A stretch of DNA of 64,000 nt from Cryobacterium aureum (GTDB taxonomy: Bacteria > Actinomycetota > Actinomycetes > Actinomycetales > Microbacteriaceae): positions 1 to 64,000 of the forward strand of contig NZ_PPTG01000005.1 in NCBI RefSeq assembly GCF_002954245.1. The letters run 5' to 3'. A program made the translations under genes and the position numbers. The notes below the pieces were generated by a model that searched no databases, had not been told where the DNA came from, and was given only the letters and a program-made list of their open reading frames with translations. Within the stretch, counting starts at the first letter, position 1, and each line of letters starts with the position of its first letter. Positions 26,231 through 34,906 of this stretch are shown here, one piece after another.

Positions 26231-26289
26231 GGTGAATCCCCCGGAAGTACGTTGTGGCTTGGTGCTGTTGTGACTGCCCATAGTGAGCC

Positions 26290-28080
26290 CTAACAACGCA
26301 AGTCTAGTGATGTCGGCTCGTTCAGCGCGATCAGAGGAGTGCTGCGCAGCTCGATATCGCCGGTAAACGGCGACGGGCCGAGCCAGTTGAAGCGCAGCAC
26401 GGTGCTCTCTCCGGGCGCCAGTTCGATACCGATAGAGCTCACCGGGTAGCCGGCATCGGCGGCCGGGTGATAGGGGACCTCGACACCGTCACGGGTGAGG
26501 CCGAGGTTTTGCATCGCCTTGGTGCCGTAGCCCGCGATCAGGGTCTTGATGTTGCCCGGCGCGACTCCGAAGCCGCCGCCGCCGGTGACATAGGGGGGAA
26601 GGCTGGTGGCGGCATCCGCTGGCGCCGTGTTGGTGAGGGTGACTTCGAGGGCGTACTGCGGGCGCAGGTCTTTGCGGCAGGTCTGCTGGCCGATGGCTGT
26701 TTGCACGTCGAGGTACACGTCCATTTTGGAGCCCGTACCGTCGTTGAGGTAGAGCCCGAACCGATTGGTGTGCTCATCGCTGACCGGCCTGGCCCCGGCC
26801 AGGGTGGTGCCGTCGAGAATTTTCTGTTCAGCCTCGTCGGCATTCCAGACCATGACCCGGTTTTCGGTCGCGGCGCGGCCGAGTGCGGCGATGAGCTTGG
26901 TGGGGTCGACGTTGCCGCTCTTGACGGCGTCGAACACGGCTCCGGCGGCGGCGGCGAAGAAAATGTCCTGCTGCTTGGGGTCGCTGTAGCGGGCGTAGAC
27001 GTCGCTCAGCAGCAGTTGCACGGCGTTGCCAGCGTTGAGTTCGTCGCCCGTGGCGAGGGTGATCGGACCGGTGGCGTCGAGCAGGTAGCTGAGCGCGACC
27101 GGATCGATCGAGAGCACGCCGTTGGCTTCGACACCGAATTCGAGGCGCCACATTTCGCGGGCCAGAGCGCCCGACTGCGCGAAGTCCGGGGTCATCGAGA
27201 CGTTCTGAATGAACTGGCCGGTGATGTCGCCGTAAATGCTGCGAATGTCGTCGCCGAGGGGCAACACCGGGGCCGGGTACTCGGGAAACGAGGTCGAGCT
27301 GGCCTGCTGGGTGAGGTCGATACGGCCGTTGTCGGTATGGAGCAGCGCGAGCGCGCCGGGGATGCCGCCGGTGGAACGCAGCTCGGCCGGGTTCTGAAAG
27401 AGCAGAATGTAGTCGCGCGGCCCGCTGGCTCCGAGCATGGCCGGCAGCAGGGTCACGGCGCGGTTCATGCCGTCGAGGGTTGCCGACGTTTCGACGGTGA
27501 CGGTCTGCAGTCGGCTGACGGCGCCGCGCACGACCTCGAGCACGTCGCTGGTCTTGATGGCGTTCACGTTGGTGGCGGCTCGGGCCAGAGCGCTGTTGGC
27601 CGCGGTCACCGAGGACTGAGCGTCGATCAGCGGTTGCAGAGCTACGGCGCCGTCAACGGGCTTGAAATCGGTCAGGTCGATGTTGCCGGCCAGCGCGGCG
27701 AGGGGCGTGACGGCGTTCTGGGCGACGTCGTCAACCACGGCGGCGAGCTGGCGCACAGCCAGCAAATTGGGGCCGAGGAACGGCAGCAATTCGTAGGTGC
27801 GCCAGATCGGGTCGCTCGTGCGAGACCGGGCGGTGTCGGCGTACTCGGCCAACTCGGCCGCGGTCTGGGCGGCGGCCTCACCGTCACCCGCGACGACCTT
27901 GTCTTTGATGCTCGAAGCGAGCGGCACGGCCGCCTCGAGGGCATCCTTGGCCTGCAGTCCGCGAATGCCCACCCAGGCGGTGGCCGCCACCACGATGACG
28001 AGCACACCGAGCACGACGAACCCCACGAAGGTGCGGGTGCGCTTCGGAGGTGCGGCGGGGGCCGAGTGGGTAGAAGACAT
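26290..28080 (-). CDS. DUF4012 membrane-anchored protein
   Basis: 596 aa from ATG at 28080 (a TTG at 28092 is possible). One N-terminal membrane segment (about 20-42), then a large extracytoplasmic domain with the DUF4012 signature LLFQNPAELRSTGGIPG. DUF4012 proteins are common in actinobacterial and cyanobacterial exopolysaccharide loci; their biochemical role is unknown to me. It lies 30 bp after kinase 2 in the operon. Confidence 0.88.
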   Translation of the reverse strand: MSSTHSAPAAPPKRTRTFVGFVVLGVLVIVVAATAWVGIRGLQAKDALEAAVPLASSIKDKVVAGDGEAAAQTAAELAEYADTARSRTSDPIWRTYELLPFLGPNLLAVRQLAAVVDDVAQNAVTPLAALAGNIDLTDFKPVDGAVALQPLIDAQSSVTAANSALARAATNVNAIKTSDVLEVVRGAVSRLQTVTVETSATLDGMNRAVTLLPAMLGASGPRDYILLFQNPAELRSTGGIPGALALLHTDNGRIDLTQQASSTSFPEYPAPVLPLGDDIRSIYGDITGQFIQNVSMTPDFAQSGALAREMWRLEFGVEANGVLSIDPVALSYLLDATGPITLATGDELNAGNAVQLLLSDVYARYSDPKQQDIFFAAAAGAVFDAVKSGNVDPTKLIAALGRAATENRVMVWNADEAEQKILDGTTLAGARPVSDEHTNRFGLYLNDGTGSKMDVYLDVQTAIGQQTCRKDLRPQYALEVTLTNTAPADAATSLPPYVTGGGGFGVAPGNIKTLIAGYGTKAMQNLGLTRDGVEVPYHPAADAGYPVSSIGIELAPGESTVLRFNWLGPSPFTGDIELRSTPLIALNEPTSLDLRC

Positions 28081-28110
28081 CGCCTTATTCAAGCAGAGCG
28101 CAGCGGTCGG

Positions 28111-29556
28111 TTACAGCTTGACGCGAGTGCCGCGGGCGCGGGCAGGGGCGGCACCTGCTGCGGGAAGCACTTCGCCCGCTACGGGGTCGGTGTCGCCGTA
28201 GCTATAGCCGTAGCCGTAATTCCCGTAGCCGTAGGCGTCGGGGCCGCTGGTGGGCAGCATGGTGAGCACGAGTCCCGAGATGGGGGCGCCCACATTGTTC
28301 AAAGCGGCGATGGCTCCGGTCAGCTGGTTTTTGTGGGTGCGCCCGGCCGCGACGACAACGAGGGCGCCGCCGACGTTTTTGGCGAGGATGGCGGCATCCG
28401 TCACCGGGAGCAGCGGCGGAGCATCGAAGATGACCACGTCGAACACCCGGTTGAACTCGGCGATGAGCTGGGTCATGCGCGTGGAGCCGAGCAGTTCGCT
28501 CGGGTTCGGTGGCACATGACCGGCCGGCAGTACCGACAGCAGGCCCTTGCCCCAGGGCTGGATGACGTCGGCCAGCTCGGCGCGACCGATGAGCACGTCG
28601 GTGAGTCCGACGGCGCCCTCGACGTCCATGTAGTCAGCGACCCTGGGACGGCGCAAGTCGGCGTCCACGAGCAGCACGCGCGAGCCGGCATCCGCCAGGG
28701 CGATCGCGAGGTTGGCGCCGGTCGTGCTCTTGCCCTCACTCTCGATCGACGAGGTGATGACGAAGGCACGGTCGACCCGGCCTACGTCGAGAAACTGCAG
28801 GTTGGTGCGCAGCGTGCGGAACGACTCGGCGCGCGGGCTGCGCGGGTCGACGTGCACGATGAGCGGCCGGTCTTTGGCCTTGGGGTCGAAGACGATGCCG
28901 CCGAGAATGGGCAGGTCGGTGAGCGCTTCGACGTCGCGGGTGTTGCGGATGCGGGTTTCCAGGGTTTCACGCAGCACCGCGATGCCCACGCCGAGGGCCA
29001 GACCCACCAGGGCGCCCAGAGCGATGTTGAGCGGCACGTTGGGGCTCACCGGAACAGTCGCCACGGTCGCTTCCTGCGTGAGAGTGAGTTTGACCGGCGA
29101 CGTCGCGCCGGCGGCATCCGGAGTCTCAATGTCTTCGACAACGCGGGTGAGGCTGGTCGAAATAGCATTTGCCGTGTCGGCGGCCCGCACCGGGTCGGTA
29201 TCGGTCACGACGACGTCGATGATCGACGTATCCAGCTGTGCTGAGGCAGCGACCTTCGTCGCCAGCACATCGGCCGTGATGCCCAGGTCAAGGCTGGCGA
29301 TGACGGGCAGCAGCACGATCGGCGTGGTCACGAGCTCGGAATAGGTCTTCACCCGTGCCACAGAGAAGTTGTTGCCCTGGGCGAGGTCGGCGGTGGACCC
29401 GCTCGACTGCGTCAGGATGACAACCTTGGACGTGGCGCTGTACTCGGGCGTCTGCAGAATCGAATAAGCGGATGCCGCACCCACGGCCACAAGCGTGCAC
29501 AAGACGATGAGCACCCAACTCTTGCGCAGAATGCGAATATAGTCGCGAAGTTCCAT
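28111..29556 (-). CDS. Wzz-domain/BY-kinase fusion, paralogue 2
   Basis: 481 aa. Same architecture as the product of 24163-25599, with long identical stretches: membrane segments near 14-34 and 178-198, Walker A IESEGKSTT, Walker A' LLVDADLRRPR, Walker B VVIFDAPPLLP, and tail GPDAYGYGNYGYGYSYGD. A further tail of about 25 residues follows the tyrosines (TDPVAGEVLPAAG...). First gene of the operon; GAGGGGA lies about 10 bp upstream of the ATG. Confidence 0.93.
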   Translation of the reverse strand: MELRDYIRILRKSWVLIVLCTLVAVGAASAYSILQTPEYSATSKVVILTQSSGSTADLAQGNNFSVARVKTYSELVTTPIVLLPVIASLDLGITADVLATKVAASAQLDTSIIDVVVTDTDPVRAADTANAISTSLTRVVEDIETPDAAGATSPVKLTLTQEATVATVPVSPNVPLNIALGALVGLALGVGIAVLRETLETRIRNTRDVEALTDLPILGGIVFDPKAKDRPLIVHVDPRSPRAESFRTLRTNLQFLDVGRVDRAFVITSSIESEGKSTTGANLAIALADAGSRVLLVDADLRRPRVADYMDVEGAVGLTDVLIGRAELADVIQPWGKGLLSVLPAGHVPPNPSELLGSTRMTQLIAEFNRVFDVVIFDAPPLLPVTDAAILAKNVGGALVVVAAGRTHKNQLTGAIAALNNVGAPISGLVLTMLPTSGPDAYGYGNYGYGYSYGDTDPVAGEVLPAAGAAPARARGTRVKL

Positions 29557-29721
29557 GCGGCTTGATCCCCTCGTGTCGTCAACGGGAATGGCAGCTCCCG
29601 ATCCGGCGCGTACTTCAGTGCACGAGCGTGCGGTTCCCCTGTTCTGAGGGTACCGAACTTTGATCCCCGCGCCGACCGGTGGCCGGTGCCGGTAGTTTGG
29701 GGTGATGGGGAGGGTGAAACT

Positions 29722-30462
29722 ATGGGGGCGTTAACTCCGCCGCGGGCTCGGCCCGCACGTCTTCTGGTGCCCGCCGGCATCGGCATCGTGGCGGCCATGG
29801 TGCTGCTGGCGTCGGTGGGGGCAACGGCGTTCAGCGACGGCAACGTGGCCCTGCTTCTGGGCTATCTCTGCGTCTGGGTGCCGCTGCTGGTTGCGGTCGG
29901 CGTGGCGGCGATTGATGTTGGCCGTGCTGCAGGCGAGCAGCACGGCGCGGCGCGCCGTTTTCTGCGTCTGTCGATTCGCCCGATCGACCTGGTCTGGGGC
30001 CTCGCCGTGGGGCTTTTGACCCGCACTGCGGCCAGCCTGATCGAAATCGGGGTCTACGGCAGCATCGGAACCGCCGGCGTCAGCTTCGGCGAGACGGTCT
30101 ACGACCTCTGGTGGCTGTTCGGGGCTCTGCTGGCCCCGGTGCTGCTGGCCCCGTTCGTGGAGGAGCTCTTTTTTCGCGGGCTCGTGCTGCGGGCCGTCTA
30201 CGGCCAGGTGGCCGCGCACGGGTCCTCAGGCTGGGCTGCACCGATCGCGGTCGTCGTCAGCGGGCTGACATTCGCGCTCATGCACCTGGTGACCATTGAG
30301 GCCGGGAACCCGCAGGCCATCGTGGTGGTCGGAGTCTCGACGCTGATTTTTGGGCTGGCTGCGGCATCCGTTTCGCTGGCGACCGGGCGTATCGGTGGCG
30401 CGATCGTTGCGCACGTGAGCTTCAACGGGCTCGTCGTTGTGCCCGCACTGCTCGCGTTCTGA
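29722..30462 (+). CDS. CPBP family intramembrane metalloprotease
   Basis: 246 aa from ATG at 29722 (GGGGAGGG upstream). About seven or eight membrane segments. The CPBP/Abi motifs are complete: FVEELFFRGLVLRAVY, LTFALMH and AHVSFN, giving the Glu and His residues of the intramembrane active site. It is divergent from the kinase operon. Substrates are not known. Confidence 0.9.
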   Translation: MGALTPPRARPARLLVPAGIGIVAAMVLLASVGATAFSDGNVALLLGYLCVWVPLLVAVGVAAIDVGRAAGEQHGAARRFLRLSIRPIDLVWGLAVGLLTRTAASLIEIGVYGSIGTAGVSFGETVYDLWWLFGALLAPVLLAPFVEELFFRGLVLRAVYGQVAAHGSSGWAAPIAVVVSGLTFALMHLVTIEAGNPQAIVVVGVSTLIFGLAAASVSLATGRIGGAIVAHVSFNGLVVVPALLAF

Positions 30463-30549
30463 AGTCACTGGACCTATTAGGGGTGTTAGACCGATCTGAC
30501 TATCCCCAGTATTGGGGCTGGGGCTTGGCTAACTAAGCGAGGCACTTAG

Positions 30550-30607
30550 TCGACCGCATCGCTATGATCAAAAACGCATAACAGTTATCGTTCCCCAAAC
30601 GGGAACG
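30550..30607 (+). promoter_or_regulatory. Sigma-70-like promoter and leader hairpin of the DUF7882 gene
   Basis: A -35-like TCGACC (30550-30555), a 17-bp spacer and -10 TATGAT (30573-30578). Just after the expected start site is the hairpin CGTTCCC-CAAAC-GGGAACG (30589-30607). The leader would be about 90 nt. The rest of the 211-bp gap at 30463-30673 shows no further feature. Confidence 0.5.
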
Positions 30608-30673
30608 AAACCCGTGGTTGTATGCGACTCGGCCTGCCCGTTCGCGTTCGCCGAAGAACCAGCGCGAGGCAGA

Positions 30674-30982
30674 ATGGGCAAGTTTACGTACGACTCGAGC
30701 ATCACGGTCGATTTCGATGACCGGGCGCTCGCACACATTCAGATTGCCATCGGTGCCAAATTGCGCCGCGGGGAATCCTTCTACTTCTCCTGGCGCGATG
30801 ATCCACTCGTTGGCGGCGGGCGCAGCACCGTTTGGGTGCACCCCAGCATCCCCCTGACCTTCAAGTACTTCGGCAGTAAAATGCCGTCCCTCAACCGCGA
30901 CTGGGTCGAGGCATTAACGATCTCGGCCAACTCAGCGACCGGTTTGCAGATTGTGATCGAACCTGCGCCGCGCACCCCGTAG
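30674..30982 (+). CDS. Small DUF7882-type protein (Microbacteriaceae hypothetical)
   Basis: 102 aa from ATG at 30674 with GAGG just upstream. The sequence MGKFTYDSSITVDFDDRALA, then HIQIAIGAKLRRGESFYFSW and TVWVHPSIPLTFKYFG, is a recognisable small family found widely in Microbacteriaceae. It is often mislabelled ATP-dependent DNA ligase, but it has no ligase motifs. Function unknown. It is followed by a clear terminator. Confidence 0.8.
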   Translation: MGKFTYDSSITVDFDDRALAHIQIAIGAKLRRGESFYFSWRDDPLVGGGRSTVWVHPSIPLTFKYFGSKMPSLNRDWVEALTISANSATGLQIVIEPAPRTP

Positions 30983-31001
30983 CGCAGCTACCATGCGTGC
31001 C

Positions 31002-31032
31002 AGCCCGGCCGGACCTCTGGCCGGGCTTTCTT
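31002..31032 (+). terminator. Rho-independent terminator of the DUF7882 gene
   Basis: Stem AGCCCGGCC (31002-31010) and GGCCGGGCT (31019-31027) with an 8-nt loop, followed by TTCTT. It begins 20 bp after the stop codon. Confidence 0.8.
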
Positions 31033-31087
31033 GCGCCGGCTGGGCGGCTACGTGGGTGCGTGGCGGCTCCGGGTGATTCGGGTACCC

Positions 31088-31120
31088 AAAAACGCCCCGA
31101 CTCCGAAGAGTCGAGGCGTT
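31088..31120 (-). terminator. Rho-independent terminator of the LASTG protein gene
   Basis: Read on the minus strand: AACGCC-T-CGACTC, loop TTCG, GAGTCG-G-GGCGTT, then a T run at 31092-31088. One mismatched pair interrupts the stem. It lies 29 bp past the stop codon of the gene at 31149. Confidence 0.85.
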
Positions 31121-31148
31121 GAGGAAAGCCGCTATGCGATGAAGCTAA

Positions 31149-31676
31149 TTACGCGGCGGCGTGCTGACGACGAACCGAGATGCGCACGGCGATGAGTGCG
31201 CCACCGAGAACGAGGAGGCCGGCGGCAGCCCAGATGACGAGAACCGGAGCGTCGTAGCCAGTGGACGCGAGACCGTTGGACGTTCCAGCGTCAGCGGCAA
31301 TAATGTCGAGGGTTGCGGTGTAGCTCTGGGTCGCAGACTTTGCAGTGAGGGTGTAGTCGCCGGTCGCTTCATCGGGAATCACAATGTTGACCGACGAAGA
31401 ACCGTTATCGGCTGCGGCCTTGGTGAGGGAGGTGGTGACAGCGGTCTTGACTACGCTCAGCGTGGTGGAGTGCGAACCCGTGACCGAGTACGTGACGCTC
31501 TCGTTCTTGGCGAAGGCGTTTGCGGCGAAGGCGACGACTGCCGTCTCGCCGGCGACGGGAGCAACCTGAACGGTGACCTTGGTGTCGGACACGTAGTCGA
31601 CCGCGTTGGCGGCCGGCACGACGGCGAAGACGGCAAAGATGGCGAGTGCCGCGGTCGCGAGGCTTTTCTTAAACAT
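31149..31676 (-). CDS. Secreted surface protein with LAXTG sortase signal
   Basis: 175 aa. Signal peptide (about 1-26, ending ANAVDY), a predicted Ig-like domain, then GLASTGYDAP, a membrane segment (about 148-166) and a basic tail RISVRRQHAAA. LAXTG followed by a hydrophobic stretch and positive residues is the substrate pattern of class E sortases of high-GC Gram-positive bacteria. It is a paralogue of the gene at 25706. The strong ribosome binding site GGGGGGA and the good terminator suggest high expression as a monocistron. No sortase gene is in the window. Confidence 0.85.
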   Translation of the reverse strand: MFKKSLATAALAIFAVFAVVPAANAVDYVSDTKVTVQVAPVAGETAVVAFAANAFAKNESVTYSVTGSHSTTLSVVKTAVTTSLTKAAADNGSSSVNIVIPDEATGDYTLTAKSATQSYTATLDIIAADAGTSNGLASTGYDAPVLVIWAAAGLLVLGGALIAVRISVRRQHAAA

Positions 31677-31876
31677 AGTGAGGGTCCCCCCGGGTAAGTG
31701 AATGGCTGATATGCCAAGAAAAATGTGTGTCCCGGCATATCATCGTGAAATACCTAGGCGACTCCCAGACTAGCGGGACGACTGGTGCAATACACAATTA
31801 GATTTGCCTTCTCGTCTGGTAATTCGGCGTAGAAACGCGGTTAACCACCTGTAATGGGGGTACGCGACGCGAACGA

Positions 31877-34213
31877 TCACGTTTCGCGCACGGTGCCGTC
31901 ACGGCTCACCAGCAGGATGCGGCTCTGCCCGCTTTCCACCATGATCGTGGCGAATTCGCGGCGCCCGGGGGGAAGCACCCGCACCGTGAGCCGCCCGTGC
32001 GTGAGACGGTCGAGCTCACCGCTGACGATCGCAGCTATCACCACAACGGATGCCGGTGGCCGGTCGCCGCTGTCGTCGAGCAGCACGACCTCGACCCCCC
32101 GGGAGCGTGCCGCCCAGGCGGCCCCGATGATGGGTTCGACGAACAGACAGCGTGCCCGGATGGCGTCACGCAGGCTCGCCTCGACCAGGAGGAACTCGTC
32201 GCGCTGAAAATCCGTCACCGGGTCGGTGCTGGTGAGGCGTTCCAGCGAGGGGCGAGCCATGGCATTCAATCGGGCGACCTGCGCCTGCCGCTCGGAGGTG
32301 GTCGCGCCGGTTCGAGCCACAAAGGTTTCTCTTTGCGACCGATCGCGATACAGCTCGTCGAGGTTGTGCGAAAAATGCCGCATGCCCACGACGAACAGGG
32401 TGCCGGCCAGGAGGGTACCCGCGTGGCGGCTCACCTGCAGGACGCCGTCGCCGACGGTGAGCCCGGCGTGCACGGCGAATGCGATCGAGCTGAAGGCCAT
32501 CATGGCGTACCCAGCCCAGGCCCACCCGGTGCGCCCACGGGCGGCCAGAACGACGAGCACTAGCGTGATGGCGCCCAGATGCCAGTGCGCGAACGGTCCA
32601 ACGTGCCCGCTCGGAATATGAAAGTACATCAAGCCCGCGGCGACCGTGCAGAGCAGCAGAATCCCAACGGTGCGGGTCACCGGCATGGGGTCGGCGGCGC
32701 CGCCGGTGACCAGAATCGCCGCGGTCGAGAGCACCAGAAAGGCAAAGATCCCCAGCGGCATCATGGTGATGCGATCGGAGTTGGCCGCGGCGAGCACCGA
32801 GTGCACGACGATGAAGAGCACGACGACCAGCCGCGCCATGTGCACGGAGAGACCGAGCGACGCCGAGAAGGACAACGGACGAGACGCTGCCCCCGGTATC
32901 CCGGCGAGACGGGCCGGCGCGGGGGTGACGGGCGCGGCATCCGGTCGAACCCAGAACAGGTCGACCGAGACTCCATGACCCGGTCGGCTCGTGATCACGG
33001 CGCTTCCGCCCGGCACGCGTTCCATGCGACCGACGATGCTCTCGGCGATTCCCAGTCGGTGGCCAGGCACTCTGGCGCTGTCAAAGCCCACACCGTCGTC
33101 GGTGACCGCGAGGTGGATCGAGTTCTGATCGGCGCTCAGTGCGACCCGACGCTGTACCTCATGGGGATGGCCGACCCCGGCGGCGGCAACCGAATTGCGC
33201 AGGGCCTCACCGGCGGCGGCGAGCAGCGCGAGTACCACCGGGGCGGGGACCGACCCGAGGTCGTTCTGCTGAATCGTGACGAGAACCCGCGCCGGGAGGT
33301 GTTCGCACTGCTTCTGCAGCCGGCTCGCGAAGTCCACCCCGGAGACGGCGGCCGACCGGGCATCCGTTCCCAGGGCGTCGAGCTGGTCGAGGGTGGAACG
33401 TGCCTGCCGGGCGACCACGACGGGTGATGCCCGGTTCAGGCCCGCCATCAGTAAGGTCGAGAGCACGCTGTCGTGCACGAGGGCATTGATGGTCTGGCGT
33501 TCCGTGCGTCGGGCGGCCCGGGCGGCCTGTTCGGATTCGGCGGCGCGTCGCACGTATTGCTCGCCGTCGACCCGGGCGGCGCTGCGCCGAATGGTCAGAG
33601 TCAGCCCGACCAGAACGCTCGACAACAGCAGCATATAGAGGGCGTCCTGCACTCCCACGAGCAGGGGGTCGGCTTCCACCGAGGTCGCGCCGCGAATGAG
33701 TCCGCTCGCGATGGAGGCGAGCAGGGCATAGATGCGCGCGGTCCAGGGCCTGGCGATGATAGCGATGGTAACGGTGGGGATGCCCGACAGCATGAGAACC
33801 CAGGGCACGTCGTCGCCCGCCGGCAGCGGTTCGAGCCGCATCAGCAGCCACCAGCAGAGGATGAACGAAAAGGTACAGCCCTCGAGGATCGCGATGCGCC
33901 GCAGCACCCGCAGCGGCACGACGTGGGAGAGAAAACCGAGGGTGGCTGGTAACCCCACAATGAACAGCCAGCCGGCGGTGGAAGCGACCGGGAACGGGGC
34001 ATAGACCTGGCGCAGAAACGCATCGAGAGAGAACACGCCGAAAATCAGCGCGGTGGCACCGACCCCGAGGTAGAGCATTCGCGTGAGACGTTCTGTAGCG
34101 GAGACGTCGTCGAACTCGGCTCCGTGGTTGTTGATGGTCGTGTCATCGGCGTCCGCACGCGCACTGGGCGGGTGAGGCGGAGCATCCGCTTCGTGCGAAT
34201 TTTGCTGGGGCAT
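31877..34213 (-). CDS. NarL-type sensor histidine kinase with two membrane modules
   Basis: 778 aa. About five membrane segments (about 45-210), then a HisKA_3-like region with the candidate phospho-acceptor His in NALVHDSVLSTLL, then HATPase motifs GEALRNSVAAAG, VTDDGVGFD and LGIAESIVGRM. After the kinase core comes a second block of about five membrane segments (about 440-600) and a further cytoplasmic segment to the C-terminus. The second membrane block is unusual. Its start overlaps the stop of the response regulator gene by 1 bp, so the two form a cognate pair. Confidence 0.85.
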   Translation of the reverse strand: MPQQNSHEADAPPHPPSARADADDTTINNHGAEFDDVSATERLTRMLYLGVGATALIFGVFSLDAFLRQVYAPFPVASTAGWLFIVGLPATLGFLSHVVPLRVLRRIAILEGCTFSFILCWWLLMRLEPLPAGDDVPWVLMLSGIPTVTIAIIARPWTARIYALLASIASGLIRGATSVEADPLLVGVQDALYMLLLSSVLVGLTLTIRRSAARVDGEQYVRRAAESEQAARAARRTERQTINALVHDSVLSTLLMAGLNRASPVVVARQARSTLDQLDALGTDARSAAVSGVDFASRLQKQCEHLPARVLVTIQQNDLGSVPAPVVLALLAAAGEALRNSVAAAGVGHPHEVQRRVALSADQNSIHLAVTDDGVGFDSARVPGHRLGIAESIVGRMERVPGGSAVITSRPGHGVSVDLFWVRPDAAPVTPAPARLAGIPGAASRPLSFSASLGLSVHMARLVVVLFIVVHSVLAAANSDRITMMPLGIFAFLVLSTAAILVTGGAADPMPVTRTVGILLLCTVAAGLMYFHIPSGHVGPFAHWHLGAITLVLVVLAARGRTGWAWAGYAMMAFSSIAFAVHAGLTVGDGVLQVSRHAGTLLAGTLFVVGMRHFSHNLDELYRDRSQRETFVARTGATTSERQAQVARLNAMARPSLERLTSTDPVTDFQRDEFLLVEASLRDAIRARCLFVEPIIGAAWAARSRGVEVVLLDDSGDRPPASVVVIAAIVSGELDRLTHGRLTVRVLPPGRREFATIMVESGQSRILLVSRDGTVRET

Positions 34214-34866
34214 CAGGAGCGGCCCGGAACGGGCAGAATGCCGTCTTCCAGGGCGCGCTTGTACAAGTCGATCTTGGTGTTGGCCGGGCGGCCGACCCGC
34301 TCGTACTTGGAGCGGACGCGGCGGATGTAGTCGATGACGGTGGCCTCGGATAGTGCGGTGCGCGAGGCCACGAGGGGCGCTTTCGCGCCCGCTGCGTAGA
34401 GCGAGAGCACCTCGCGTTCGCGCGGACTGAGGCCGGCGTCAGCCAGGTCGGGGTCGCCGTCGAGGGCAGCGGCCCAGTCGGTGGAGGCGATGGTTTCACC
34501 GCGCGCGGCTCGCGTGATGGCGTCGAGCAAGACGGCGGTCGGCTCGGATTTGCGCACGACGCCGAGCACGCCGGCCCGGGCGGCGGCCCGCATGAGCTGC
34601 GCGTCGTCTCCCCCGGTGAAGGCGAGTACTGCCGCACCGCGGGCACGAAGGCGGTCGACATTGCTCGTGACCGTTGACCCATCGGAGAGGCGCAGGTCGA
34701 GAATGACCAGATCGATGCGGGCGCCGTGCGGTGTGGCCTCGAGCAGTTCGGTCACCGTGGCGACGGTGCCGGCGACGTCGATCTCAGCAATAGTGGAGAA
34801 GAGTTCGGCGAATCCGCGGGCGACGATCTCGTGATCATCGATGAGGGCCACTCGATAGCGGTACAT
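34213..34866 (-). CDS. NarL/LuxR-type response regulator
   Basis: 217 aa from ATG at 34866. Receiver domain with acidic pocket LIDDHE and phospho-acceptor in LVILDLRLSDG, then a LuxR-type HTH (about 145-205; LSPREREVLSLYAAGAKAPL then SEATVIDYIRRVRSKY). It overlaps the sensor kinase gene and follows tdk by 40 bp on the same strand. Confidence 0.92.
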   Translation of the reverse strand: MYRYRVALIDDHEIVARGFAELFSTIAEIDVAGTVATVTELLEATPHGARIDLVILDLRLSDGSTVTSNVDRLRARGAAVLAFTGGDDAQLMRAAARAGVLGVVRKSEPTAVLLDAITRAARGETIASTDWAAALDGDPDLADAGLSPREREVLSLYAAGAKAPLVASRTALSEATVIDYIRRVRSKYERVGRPANTKIDLYKRALEDGILPVPGRS

Positions 34867-34906
34867 GGGTTTTACCCTAATGTTTTCTTCGCCCGTTCTG
34901 GCCTTT

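Noticed and set aside
26467..29244. A 925-codon open frame on the plus strand
   Set aside because: It is antisense to the DUF4012 and BY-kinase genes, both of which have clear domains and ribosome binding sites. The translation is Gly/Arg/Glu/His-rich low-sense sequence typical of the opposite strand of high-GC genes.
30674..30982. Annotation as ATP-dependent DNA ligase
   Set aside because: Homologues are often labelled so in databases, but the 102-aa protein has no KxDG or other ligase motif and is far too short.
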